From Shouchella clausii (lineage in GTDB: Bacteria > Bacillota > Bacilli > Bacillales > Bacillaceae_D), in assembly GCF_001598215.1 (NCBI RefSeq), contig NZ_BCXJ01000002.1, positions 1 through 64,000 of the forward strand: a DNA stretch of 64,000 nt, written 5' to 3'. Position numbers and translations under genes: made by a program. Within the stretch, counting starts at the first letter, position 1, and each line of letters begins with the position of its first letter. The notes below the pieces were generated by a model. The model searched no databases, was not told the DNA's origin, and worked only from the letters and a program-made list of their open reading frames with translations. Below are positions 44,810 to 52,524 of the stretch, piece after piece.

Positions 44810-45319
44810 ATGAAAACGAAAGAAATGTCAGAGGCGATTGGCGTAAATCCGACCACGATTCAAAGGTGGACCAAATATTTCAAAATTGATTGCGACGTAA
44901 CGGAACAAGGGCATTTTCTTTATACCGAAAAACATCTGCAACTATTTAAAAAAATAAAGCGGGAGCTTGACGAAGGGAAGCGCATGAAGGACATCAACTT
45001 GAATGAACGCCAAGGGGTGCCAAGTGTTCCTACAAAGCAATATGAAGCAAAGCTTGAAAAGATGATGGTGCAAGTAGACGCCCTCGAAGAAAAGCTAGCG
45101 ACAAAGGCCGATGACGTTGTCAGCTACCAATTGCTCAAGCATCGAAGCGAGCTCGATGAAATGATGAAACTGGTCGGAACTCTTGAAGACAGGCTGTCGT
45201 TAATTGAAAAGCGGATGATGAGCCATCACCATCAAGAAAAGCAAGTCGTCAATGAACATGCGCCGAAGAAGGTAAAGCGCGGGCCGTGGAGATCGTTTAT
45301 GAACTTGTTTGCCTTTTAA
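44810..45319 (+). CDS. racA: Chromosome-anchoring protein RacA
   Basis: The 169-residue protein has a MerR-like N-terminal helix-turn-helix ([25 protein letters not shown], then [22 protein letters not shown]), a central coiled coil (about 75-135) and a basic C-terminus ending [14 protein letters not shown]. RacA binds centromere-like sites near oriC and tethers them to the cell pole through DivIVA at sporulation. The architecture and the N-terminus match B. subtilis RacA, whose gene lies elsewhere in that genome. AAAGGAGG precedes the ATG. Confidence 0.8.
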   Translation: MKTKEMSEAIGVNPTTIQRWTKYFKIDCDVTEQGHFLYTEKHLQLFKKIKRELDEGKRMKDINLNERQGVPSVPTKQYEAKLEKMMVQVDALEEKLATKADDVVSYQLLKHRSELDEMMKLVGTLEDRLSLIEKRMMSHHHQEKQVVNEHAPKKVKRGPWRSFMNLFAF

Positions 45320-45362
45320 ACAAAAAGATATGCTACACTTTTTGCTGTGGGAGGTGTAGCCG

Positions 45363-45737
45363 ATGGATACTTTAAAGTCATTAACAGAGGAGCTCCTTGC
45401 TTTAACAGAGGAAGCCGAACAATACTATATTGAAGTGGTGAAACAGGATCCGACCTATGAAGTCGATTTTCATAATCGGGTCAAGCCGTTTGCCGATAAA
45501 GTTCAGCCTAAAGCAGCAGCATGGCTACCAATCGCAAAAGCATTTTTATTGAAAACCGATCCTCGGGATTTGCATGTCAGTCAGCTCGAGCAAACGGTTG
45601 AGAACTTGGATGTGGTTGCGATTAAGTCCTTTTATCCTTCATCTGGCATGAAGCGCCAGCGTGAAACGTTTAAATCGGTTCGTTATGTGCTAAGCAGTCT
45701 ATTGGCTGAAATGGAACGAGCTGCGTCTGAACAATAG
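45363..45737 (+). CDS. yppE: DUF1798 family protein (YppE-like)
   Basis: The 124-residue helical-bundle protein has the DUF1798 pattern: LLALTEEAEQYYIEVVKQDP, FHNRVKPFADKVQPKAAAWLP and SFYPSSGMKRQRETFKSVRYVLSSLL. YppE of B. subtilis has a known four-helix fold but no known function and also lies close to recU. GGGAGGTG precedes the ATG by six bases. It lies 43 bases after racA, probably on one transcript. Its TAG stop is the start of pre-terminator repeat copy B. Confidence 0.8.
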   Translation: MDTLKSLTEELLALTEEAEQYYIEVVKQDPTYEVDFHNRVKPFADKVQPKAAAWLPIAKAFLLKTDPRDLHVSQLEQTVENLDVVAIKSFYPSSGMKRQRETFKSVRYVLSSLLAEMERAASEQ

Positions 45738-45794
45738 AACGTGCCTGAGTGAAGAGAACGACGACGTATGCAGGCGTTTGTCTACACATTGAAG
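45732..45794 (+). repeat. Pre-terminator intergenic repeat, copy B
   Basis: Blocks: ATAGAACGTG, GAGTGAA, AACGACGACG, GGCGTTTGTCTACA, TTGAAGC. It spans the yppE stop codon to the first stem base of the next terminator. See copies A (39811) and C (54452). Confidence 0.55.
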
Positions 45795-45827
45795 CAAGCC
45801 CACACATTTGTGTGGGCTTGCTTTTTT
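45794..45827 (+). terminator. Intrinsic terminator after yppE
   Basis: GCAAGCCCACAC (45794-45805) pairs with GTGTGGGCTTGC (45810-45821), followed by TTTTTT. The stop of the minus-strand gene at 45833 is just beyond. Confidence 0.9.
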
Positions 45828-45832
45828 CGCAT

Positions 45833-46033
45833 TTAGCCTTTGTCCGTGATGGTTAAAAAAGCGAGAAAGGCAAGTGTAGCGACAGACAAAATGTTAAGGA
45901 TGACGCGTATAAAACCATCATTCTCTTCAACTTGTTCAGTTGATTCCGCCGCAGCGGCAAGCACAGCAGGCTCATAAGCAAGCACAACAATGGCTACTAT
46001 AAGAGCGGCAGCAAAGAGTCCTTTCTTTAACAT
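45833..46033 (-). CDS. Small secreted or membrane protein, unknown
   Basis: The 66-codon frame starts MLKKGLFAAALIVAIVVLAY, a signal-like helix with a possible cleavage after VLAAAA. An acidic stretch (ESTEQVEENDGF) and a second hydrophobic helix (VILNILSVATLAFLAFLTI) follow. ATG 46033 has GGAGAGG. The frame opens 15 codons earlier without a site. A small membrane protein of unknown role, transcribed from its own strong promoter. Confidence 0.6.
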   Translation of the reverse strand: MLKKGLFAAALIVAIVVLAYEPAVLAAAAESTEQVEENDGFIRVILNILSVATLAFLAFLTITDKG

Positions 46034-46092
46034 CAGACCTCTCCTTTTCCAATAAAAACGGATATGTATCATCTGCAAACGTTCTCACTACC

Positions 46093-46121
46093 ATTATAAA
46101 AGATCGCTCGTGCTTGTGCAA
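46093..46121 (-). promoter_or_regulatory. Sigma-A promoter of the small membrane protein gene
   Basis: On the minus strand, TTGCAC (complement of 46116-46121) and a perfect TATAAT (complement of 46093-46098) are 17 bases apart. Confidence 0.65.
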
Positions 46122-46228
46122 GATCTCCTTAGCTAAGGGTTTCAGAATTGGTGGACGTATGTTAGAATAAATACCATTGTATCTATACACATACCCGAGG
46201 GAATGTGCACGACGAAAGGACGTTTGTA

Positions 46229-47473
46229 ATGACCACGCATTTACAGGATATTATTCGAGCAAATCAACAAATTAAAGATGTCGTGACGCATACACCTTTG
46301 CAAAAAGATCAGGTTTTGTCTGAACGATATGATTGCACAGTTTATTTAAAACGGGAAGACTTGCAAGTTGTCAGATCCTTTAAAATTCGCGGCGCCTATT
46401 ACCAAATTTCTTCGCTATCAAAAGAAGAACTTGCTGCTGGTGTTGTATGCGCAAGTGCTGGGAACCATGCACAAGGGGTCGCCTACTCATGCCGCGCTTT
46501 AAGAGTCAAAGGTGTTATTTTCATGCCGACTACCACGCCAAAGCAAAAAGTCGCACAAGTGAAATTTTTTGGCAGGGACTATGTGGATGTCAGGTTAATT
46601 GGCGATACGTTCGATGATTCTTATGCGGACGCCATTCAATATTGCGAAGAACAAGAAATGACATTCATCCACCCATTTAACCAAGACAAAGTGATTGCCG
46701 GGCAAGGAACAGTCGGGCTTGAAATTATGAATGACATTGAGGAAACGCCAGATTTTGTGTTTTCATCAATCGGCGGCGGTGGGCTCATTAGTGGGACGGC
46801 TACGTATATAAAAAGCGTCAGCCCAACCACAAAAATGATTGGCTGTGAACCGTCAGGTGCTGCATCAATGACGGAATCAATTAAGCAAGGCAACGTTGTT
46901 GAGCTAGATGAAATCGATAAATTTGTCGATGGAGCGGCTGTGAAAAGAGTCGGTGACAAAACACTGGAAATTTGCAAAGAACTGCTAGATGACATTATTC
47001 TTGTTCCAGAAGGCAAAATTTGTACGACGATTTTAAACCTTTACAATGAGAATGCACTAGTTGCCGAACCGGCAGGGGCTATGCCTATTGCCGCCCTTGA
47101 TTTGTATGCTGAACAAATTAAGGGAAAAGTCGTTGTCTGTATTGTGAGTGGCGGCAATAACGATATCGGGCGGATGGAGGAAATCAGAGAACGTTCGCTT
47201 ATCTATGAAGGATTGCAGCATTATTTTATCGTCGAATTTCCACAGCGAGCTGGGGCGCTACGTGAATTTATTACCGATGTGCTGGGCCCAGAAGATGACA
47301 TTACTCGCTTTGAATATACAAAGAAAAACAATAAATCGAACGGTCCAGTATTAATTGGGATTGAACTGAAATGCAGCCAAGATTATGACGGGTTAATCGA
47401 AAGAATGGAGAAGATTGGTTTTGCCTATAATGAAGTCAACAAGGATGAAAATTTGTTTTCTTTGCTTATTTGA
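46229..47473 (+). CDS. ilvA: Threonine ammonia-lyase (threonine dehydratase)
   Basis: The 414-residue PLP enzyme converts threonine to 2-oxobutanoate, the first step of isoleucine synthesis. The PLP lysine is in RSFKIRGAYYQIS. SAGNHAQGVAYSC and the glycine loop SSIGGGGLISGTATY bind the cofactor phosphate. A single ACT-like regulatory domain occupies about 325-414 (FIVEFPQRAGALREFI), as in Bacillus IlvA. ATG 46229 has AAAGGA. An in-frame GTG at 46205 is an alternative. It is transcribed away from the small membrane protein gene. Confidence 0.93.
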   Translation: MTTHLQDIIRANQQIKDVVTHTPLQKDQVLSERYDCTVYLKREDLQVVRSFKIRGAYYQISSLSKEELAAGVVCASAGNHAQGVAYSCRALRVKGVIFMPTTTPKQKVAQVKFFGRDYVDVRLIGDTFDDSYADAIQYCEEQEMTFIHPFNQDKVIAGQGTVGLEIMNDIEETPDFVFSSIGGGGLISGTATYIKSVSPTTKMIGCEPSGAASMTESIKQGNVVELDEIDKFVDGAAVKRVGDKTLEICKELLDDIILVPEGKICTTILNLYNENALVAEPAGAMPIAALDLYAEQIKGKVVVCIVSGGNNDIGRMEEIRERSLIYEGLQHYFIVEFPQRAGALREFITDVLGPEDDITRFEYTKKNNKSNGPVLIGIELKCSQDYDGLIERMEKIGFAYNEVNKDENLFSLLI

Positions 47474-47530
47474 CTTCGCTGTTTACACGCAAAGCACGAA
47501 TTAGAAATGGATTCAGAGGAGGAATGGCCC

Positions 47531-48055
47531 GTGCGTCTAAAAGGAAAGCGCGTTTTAGCTGCAGTTGATGCGGAATTTGAGGATTTGGAACTTTGGTATC
47601 CAGTCATTCGGTTGCAAGAAGAAGGGGCGGATGTCGTTTTTGCAGGGGCTGAAGCGAACAAAACGTATATAGGCAAATACGGAGTACCGGCAACGAGTAC
47701 GATTTCTTTTAACGAAGCATCAGCTGACGAATTTGATGGTGTTTTAGTTCCTGGTGGTTGGGCGCCAGACAAGCTCCGCCGTTATCCAGAGCTTCTTTCC
47801 TTCATTAAGGAAATGGACAAGCAAAAAAAGCCGATTGGGCAAATTTGCCACGCTGGTTGGGTGCTCATCTCAGCAGGTATTCTTAATGGCAAGCGAGTGA
47901 CGAGCACGCCAGGTATTCGCGATGATATGGAAAACGCTGGCGCTATTTGGCACGATGAGCCAGTTGTCGTTGACGGGCATTTGATTTCAAGCCGCCGCCC
48001 TCCAGATTTGGCTCCATATGGCAAAGCATTTGCCGATGCACTTGCAGGCCGATAA
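47531..48055 (+). CDS. DJ-1/PfpI family protein
   Basis: The 174-residue protein has the glutamine-amidotransferase-like fold. VLAAVDAEFEDLELWYPVIRLQEEGADVVFAG carries the conserved Glu, VLVPGGWAPDKLR follows, and the nucleophile-elbow Cys is in GQICHAGWVLIS. YfkM/YraA/PfpI homologues act as stress-response, glyoxalase or deglycase-type enzymes. The role is debated. GTG 47531 has AGAGGAGG at about nine bases. The upstream ATG 47507 lacks a site. rnz starts one base after its stop. Confidence 0.8.
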   Translation: MRLKGKRVLAAVDAEFEDLELWYPVIRLQEEGADVVFAGAEANKTYIGKYGVPATSTISFNEASADEFDGVLVPGGWAPDKLRRYPELLSFIKEMDKQKKPIGQICHAGWVLISAGILNGKRVTSTPGIRDDMENAGAIWHDEPVVVDGHLISSRRPPDLAPYGKAFADALAGR

Positions 48056-48056
48056 A

Positions 48057-48995
48057 ATGGAACTGCATTTTTTAGGAACAGGCGCCGGTGTGCCTGCAAA
48101 AAAACGCAATGTCAGCGCCTTGGCGATTCGGTTTTTAGGGCGCAACGGGACGGTATGGTTGTTTGATTGCGGAGAAGCGACACAGCATCAGTTTCTCCAT
48201 TCTCCGTTGTCTCTGGCGGCGGTTGAAGCAATCTTTATTACCCATTTGCATGGCGACCATATTTTGGGATTGCCAGGATTGTTAAGTTCCCGCTCTTTTC
48301 AAGGGGCGGAAACACTGCTAGATATTTACGGGCCAAAAGGACTAGAGGCATTTGTAATGCAAGCATTGGAAACGACCAAAACGAAATTGCGTTTCCCGAT
48401 TCGCTTCCATGTGCTTACAGAAGGCCGTATCCGTAACGAAGAAAAGTTAACGGTTGATGCATTGGCGCTTGATCATCCTGTGGAAAGTTACGCCTTTAGG
48501 ATAAAAGAACAAGATAAGCCTGGAACACTCGATGCAGAAGCGCTAAAAGCAATCGGGGTTCCCCCTGGCCCCCTTTATGCGCAACTAAAAAAAGGGGAGA
48601 CGGTCAAACTCGCTGACGGCCGCATCATTAACGGGAGTGCGTTTTTAGATGAACCGATTCGTGGACGAACAGTCGTCATTGCTGGAGACACGGCGCCTAT
48701 AAAGGCGATGGAGGCGTTTGCCTCTGGTGCTGATGTTCTTGTCCACGAAGCGACATTCGCCTCGAACAAAAAAGACGATGCTCATCTATATGGGCACTCG
48801 ACCATAGCCGATACATGTGCGTTGGCTAAGCGCGCAGCCGTTGGCCAACTTATTTTAACCCATGTTTCCTCTAGGTATGCCCGGAATGAAAACGAATACC
48901 GCGATGAAGCGGCAGCGCTCCTCCCTAATGTCATGATTGCTGAAGATTTGTTCGTGTTTGAACTGGAAAAGGCAGGAAGAAAAAACCGTGATTAA
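48057..48995 (+). CDS. rnz: Ribonuclease Z
   Basis: The 312-residue metallo-beta-lactamase-fold endonuclease matures tRNA 3' ends. MELHFLGTGAGVPAKKRNVSAL is the typical start. THLHGDHILGLPGLLSSRSFQG holds the HxHxDH zinc motif. AGDTAPIKAM, HEATF and ILTHVSSRY supply the remaining ligands. The substrate-gripping flexible arm lies at about 150-190. ATG 48057 follows the DJ-1 gene directly. The 3' end overlaps the thioredoxin-like gene by eight bases. Confidence 0.93.
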   Translation: MELHFLGTGAGVPAKKRNVSALAIRFLGRNGTVWLFDCGEATQHQFLHSPLSLAAVEAIFITHLHGDHILGLPGLLSSRSFQGAETLLDIYGPKGLEAFVMQALETTKTKLRFPIRFHVLTEGRIRNEEKLTVDALALDHPVESYAFRIKEQDKPGTLDAEALKAIGVPPGPLYAQLKKGETVKLADGRIINGSAFLDEPIRGRTVVIAGDTAPIKAMEAFASGADVLVHEATFASNKKDDAHLYGHSTIADTCALAKRAAVGQLILTHVSSRYARNENEYRDEAAALLPNVMIAEDLFVFELEKAGRKNRD

Positions 48996-49314
48996 TATTC
49001 GTTACTCCGAGCTCTGCGCAGCCCTTGATGCAGGCAAAGATGGATGGGTCTATGTCCATTCACCTTTTTGCGGTGCCTGCAAAAAGGCAGAACGGATGCT
49101 GTCGATCATCGAGGAAAGCAAAGAAACGTTTTCATTTTGGCAAGTAAACATCCAACTTGCGCCGGAATGGGCGAGGAGCGCACAAATTGAAAGTGTGCCT
49201 GCGTTGCTTTATTATAAAAAGGGTCGCTTGCAAGCGAAAATATACCGACTTTTCTCTGTGATGGAGATCCTATCGAACATGAAGGAGGTAGAAAACGATG
49301 TCAATGGCTTATGA
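48988..49314 (+). CDS. Thioredoxin-like protein (CGAC)
   Basis: The 108-residue thioredoxin-fold protein has the active-site motif FCGACKKAERML (Cys28, Cys31) and a cis-Pro segment SVPALLYYKKGRL. It is probably a thiol-disulfide reductase such as B. subtilis YtpP. GTG 48988 lies inside the end of rnz with GGAAG upstream. The frame is open further but has no site. It overlaps brxA by 17 bases, so a redox operon rnz-trx-brxA is likely. Confidence 0.75.
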   Translation: MINIRYSELCAALDAGKDGWVYVHSPFCGACKKAERMLSIIEESKETFSFWQVNIQLAPEWARSAQIESVPALLYYKKGRLQAKIYRLFSVMEILSNMKEVENDVNGL

Positions 49315-49744
49315 AGAATATATGCGCCAAGTTGTTCTGCCGATGCGCCAAGAACTGACTGATGCAGGATTTAAGGAATTGACCAGCGCCGAAGCAGTGG
49401 AAGACTATATGGCTGACGCTGAAGGAACAACGCTTGTCTTTATCAACTCGGTTTGTGGGTGCGCTGCTGGACTAGCACGCCCTGCTGCGATTTACTCTTT
49501 GCAACATGACCATACGCCAGACCACTTGGTAACGGTTTTTGCTGGCCAAGACAAAGAGGCGACTGCAGCCATGCGTAGCAAATTTCCTGACTATCCGCCG
49601 TCTTCACCATCGATGGCGTTGTTAAAGGGGACAGAAGTTGTCCATTTTATTCCCCGTGAAGACATTGAGGGTGCAGAACCAGAGGCGATTGTCCGTAATT
49701 TAGCGCTCGCATACAACGAACATTGCCAAAAACGTTCTTCTTAA
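49298..49744 (+). CDS. brxA: Bacilliredoxin BrxA (YphP/YqiW family)
   Basis: The 148-residue protein begins MSMAYEEYMRQVVLPMR and carries the CGC active site in NSVCGCAAGLARPAA (Cys53, Cys55), as in B. subtilis YphP. Bacilliredoxins remove bacillithiol from S-bacillithiolated proteins. bshB1 and bshA for bacillithiol synthesis are 28 kb upstream in this same window. AAGGAGGT precedes the ATG. It is coupled to the preceding thioredoxin-like gene. Confidence 0.92.
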   Translation: MSMAYEEYMRQVVLPMRQELTDAGFKELTSAEAVEDYMADAEGTTLVFINSVCGCAAGLARPAAIYSLQHDHTPDHLVTVFAGQDKEATAAMRSKFPDYPPSSPSMALLKGTEVVHFIPREDIEGAEPEAIVRNLALAYNEHCQKRSS

Positions 49745-49800
49745 AGGTGCTTGATGTTGTCGACAAACGGAAAGAGCGTTTTTCCTAAGGAGGGAAGGCG

Positions 49801-50211
49801 ATGGATTTTTCATTGCCGCAACTTTCAACAAACCAAACATGGCAATTAAGTAAAGAAGCGGCAGGACGTGCGGTGATGCTGACATTTTGGACGAGTTGGT
49901 GCCCCGATTCTGAACGGGATTTGGCGGCGAAAATGCCACTTGCTGCCCATGCCGATCAAAACAAGCTGCAATTTGTCACAGTCAATGTAACAGGCCGTGA
50001 AGGCGATGTCGATTTACAAGCTTACTTACAAAAAAGAGGATGGGACTTTTTGGTTTTACAAGATCGCGGCACTGCTTTGTACGACCATTTCAACTGCAAA
50101 GGTGTGCCGACGACGGTCTTGCTTAACAATCGCCATGAACAAACAGCGCAGTTTGGAGAACAGGCAAAGTTACCTGAGATTCTCGCAGAGCTAACCTCGC
50201 TGATCGATTAG
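49801..50211 (+). CDS. TlpA/thioredoxin-like protein with WCPDS site
   Basis: The 136-residue protein has a TlpA/AhpC-TSA-type thioredoxin fold: MDFSLPQLSTNQTWQLSK, then VMLTFWTSWCPDSERDLAAKM, a central VTVNVTG strand and the cis-Pro segment GVPTTVLLNN. The usual CxxC is replaced by C34-P-D-S37. A second Cys sits in DHFNCKGVP. There is no signal peptide, so it is cytoplasmic. AAGGAGGG precedes the ATG. It is the third thioredoxin-fold gene in a row and closes the cluster. Confidence 0.75.
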   Translation: MDFSLPQLSTNQTWQLSKEAAGRAVMLTFWTSWCPDSERDLAAKMPLAAHADQNKLQFVTVNVTGREGDVDLQAYLQKRGWDFLVLQDRGTALYDHFNCKGVPTTVLLNNRHEQTAQFGEQAKLPEILAELTSLID

Positions 50212-50220
50212 CTCAAAGTA

Positions 50221-50251
50221 AAAAAGCAAGCCATTTCGGCTTGCTTTTTTT
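50221..50251. terminator. Bidirectional intrinsic terminator
   Basis: AAAAAGCAAGCC (50221-50232) pairs with GGCTTGCTTTTTT (50238-50250). It serves the redox operon and the convergent phosphoesterase gene, whose stop is at 50250. Confidence 0.9.
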
Positions 50252-50975
50252 AATTAGGCCGTACCGCGTAATAAATCACTGCGCTCATTGCTTCAATATT
50301 CGGATAGCCACTTTGCTTGTAAATTTCAACAACATGTTCACGGTTATAAGGGACGCGATTTAATTGGACAGAGTGGCTGCCGTCCTCTATGTCCAAAATA
50401 ATATAAGAAGCAAGAGGATGACCATCGAAAGGCATGCCAACGCTACCGGTATTAATGACATTTTTGCCATGGAGGGAGCGGACATAAGGATGGTGGGTAT
50501 GGCCGTAAACATAAATGTCTGCTTCATCACGGACCATGAGCTCATTTTCGATTTTTTCTGTTTCATCCCCATCAATGGCTGTAAATAACCCAGAGGGGCT
50601 TGCATGGAAAGCGTGGATGACCAAATCTTGCCCGTCGTCAATGATAAGTTCTGTCGGAAGGTTTTTTAAATAGTCCAAGTCTTCTTGGCTTAGGCGGCCA
50701 AGTGTCCAATCTCTTTCTTTGTTAAACATTTCAAGGCGCTCAACAGGCACTTCGCCATCTTTAAAGCCCCGCACGAGCCACTCATCTGCATTTCCTTTGA
50801 TGACACGTGCGCCAGAAGCTTGTACGAGTTCTAGCACTCGTTTTGGTTCTGGGCCACGAAAGCAAAGGTCTCCTAATATGTACGTCTGATCAATTTGCTT
50901 CGTTTGCAAGTCATTCAAGACAGCTTCAAGCGCTGTAGCATTTCCATGAATATCCGATAAAAAAGCAAATCGCAT
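50250..50975 (-). CDS. Metallophosphoesterase (YfcE/calcineurin-like)
   Basis: The 241-residue protein has the di-metal phosphoesterase motifs: FLSDIHGNATALEAV, ILGDLCFRGPEP, VIKGNADEW, VIHAFHASP and VYGHTHHPYVR, giving the Asp, His and Asn ligands. NTGSVGMPFDGHP is typical of the MJ0936/YfcE group, which hydrolyses phosphodiesters in vitro. The native substrate is unknown. AAAGGAGG precedes the ATG. It is divergent from the CvfC-like gene. Confidence 0.85.
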   Translation of the reverse strand: MRFAFLSDIHGNATALEAVLNDLQTKQIDQTYILGDLCFRGPEPKRVLELVQASGARVIKGNADEWLVRGFKDGEVPVERLEMFNKERDWTLGRLSQEDLDYLKNLPTELIIDDGQDLVIHAFHASPSGLFTAIDGDETEKIENELMVRDEADIYVYGHTHHPYVRSLHGKNVINTGSVGMPFDGHPLASYIILDIEDGSHSVQLNRVPYNREHVVEIYKQSGYPNIEAMSAVIYYAVRPN

Positions 50976-51124
50976 AATTGTAAGCCTCCTTTTATCATAT
51001 TGTAACAGATGTGGTGCAAAAATGTGTACTAGAACATTTAAAGCATAATCGTCGCGCTAGCAATCGCTTTTTAGGCTGTGGTAGTATGGAAAAAGAGGAA
51101 ATGGTGACAAAGGAGGAAACATGG

Positions 51125-52243
51125 ATGTATATTCGCTCAATTGAGCCCACACCAAGCCCGAATACAATGAAAATCAACTTAAGTGAAGCAGCAGCCGGTG
51201 CAAGCACAACGTACCAAGAAAAAAACAAAGCAGAGGCGCCGACTTTTATTCAACAGCTTTTTGACATAGAAGGGATCAAGCAAGTTTACCATGTTGGTGA
51301 CTTTTTAGCAGTGGATCGATATCCAAAAGCGGATTGGAAAGCGATTTTGCCGCAAATTCGTAAACAATTTGGCGAAGAACCAGACGAGCAAGCTAAAGCC
51401 AACAACCTACATGATGGCTATGGCGAAGTTCAAGTGCAGATCCAAATGTTTAAAGGCATTCCCATGCAAGTAAAGGTATCAGACGGCGAAGAAGAAGTGC
51501 GAGAAGGACTTCCTGACCGTTTTGCCCAAGCTGTAGCGCAAGCACAGCTTCCAAACGACAATGTGGTGTTAGAGCGGAAATGGGAAGAGCAAGCGCCTCG
51601 TTATGGGGAGCTAGCAACCATTGCGAAAGAAGTAGCTGCTGAAATAAGCGCTGCTTACCCTGAAGCAAGGCTCGACAGCTTAATCAAGCTTGCTAAAGGA
51701 GAAAAAGCGGCAGCCGAAAGCTTTGCCGCCCGCTTCAAAGAAGTGACACTGGAAATGTTGCAAGCAGAAGATTGGCGTGACCGTTATGCTGCGCTTGAAC
51801 AAATGGATCCAAAAGAGAAAGACTTGCCAGTGTTGGAAAAAGCGCTCACCGATGAAAAAGCGTCGATTCGCCGTTTGGCTACGATGTATTTAGGGATGAT
51901 CGAGACAGAATCCGTTTTGCCATTGCTTGAAAAAGCGTTGAAAGACCCTTCTGTCACTGTACGGCGTACAGCTGGCGATTGCATGTCAGATATCGGCTCT
52001 GAAAAAGCGATTCCAGCAATGATCGAGTCTTTAAAAGATGAAAGCAAAATCGTCCGTTGGCGGGCGGCAATGTTTTTGTATGAAGTAGGTACGGAAGAAG
52101 CGGTGCCTGCCTTGAAAGAAGCAGAAGACGACCCTGAATTTGAAGTCGCGCTGCAAGTGAAAATGGCATTGGCACGGATTCAAGGTGGCGAAGAAGCAAA
52201 AGGCTCTGTCTGGAAACAAATGACAGAGGCGCGTAAAGGGTAA
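51125..52243 (+). CDS. CvfC-like protein: Nfu-type domain plus HEAT repeats
   Basis: The 372-residue protein begins MYIRSIEPTPSPNTMKINLS, an Nfu N-terminal-like domain (about 1-85, with FIQQLFDIEGIKQVYHVGDFLAV). The Cys pair of true Nfu scaffolds is not in this domain. A middle helical segment is followed by HEAT/PBS-lyase repeats (about 220-355, such as DRYAALEQMDPKEKDLPVLEKALTDEKASIRRLATMYLG). B. subtilis YpgR and S. aureus CvfC share this layout and are linked to virulence-gene regulation, by an unknown mechanism. ATG 51125 has GGAGG at nine bases. Confidence 0.8.
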   Translation: MYIRSIEPTPSPNTMKINLSEAAAGASTTYQEKNKAEAPTFIQQLFDIEGIKQVYHVGDFLAVDRYPKADWKAILPQIRKQFGEEPDEQAKANNLHDGYGEVQVQIQMFKGIPMQVKVSDGEEEVREGLPDRFAQAVAQAQLPNDNVVLERKWEEQAPRYGELATIAKEVAAEISAAYPEARLDSLIKLAKGEKAAAESFAARFKEVTLEMLQAEDWRDRYAALEQMDPKEKDLPVLEKALTDEKASIRRLATMYLGMIETESVLPLLEKALKDPSVTVRRTAGDCMSDIGSEKAIPAMIESLKDESKIVRWRAAMFLYEVGTEEAVPALKEAEDDPEFEVALQVKMALARIQGGEEAKGSVWKQMTEARKG

Positions 52244-52258
52244 GGAAGGAGGATGGAA

Positions 52259-52477
52259 GTGGGGACGACCATTGATGATTTAGTGGAAAAGCTTGAAAAA
52301 GAAGGAAAGGAAGACATCCTTGAGCTCATTGAAGATGTACAAAACGGCGAGCTTGAAGAAATCGAGTTGGTTGAATCGATTGGGCTGCTTGTCGATTTAG
52401 AAGAGAATAAGCGGCTGTTAGACTGGTTTAAACAACAAGGTGTCAACCTCATTTATGTAACGGATGATGAAGAGTGA
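52259..52477 (+). CDS. Small acidic protein resembling sigma region 1.1
   Basis: The 72-residue acidic protein (MGTTIDDLVEKLEKEGKEDI, ending FKQQGVNLIYVTDDEE) shows a helical pattern like region 1.1 of sigma-A, including the closing QGVxLI-acidic segment (GEQGVELISENEE in B. subtilis SigA). It could be a free-standing DNA-mimic or RNA-polymerase-associated domain. This is inference from a short pattern only. GTG 52259 has GGAGG six bases before. The ATG at 52253 abuts that site. It overlaps the frame of the next gene but not its preferred start. Confidence 0.5.
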   Translation: MGTTIDDLVEKLEKEGKEDILELIEDVQNGELEEIELVESIGLLVDLEENKRLLDWFKQQGVNLIYVTDDEE

Positions 52478-52524
52478 CCAGCTTGCCAATCGGTAAAGCT
52501 GGTCAAAAAGGAGGCATCATAAGC

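Noticed and set aside
46122-46228. T-box or attenuator before ilvA
   Set aside because: The gap to the divergent promoter is short and no terminator/antiterminator pair or leader peptide rich in Ile codons is visible.
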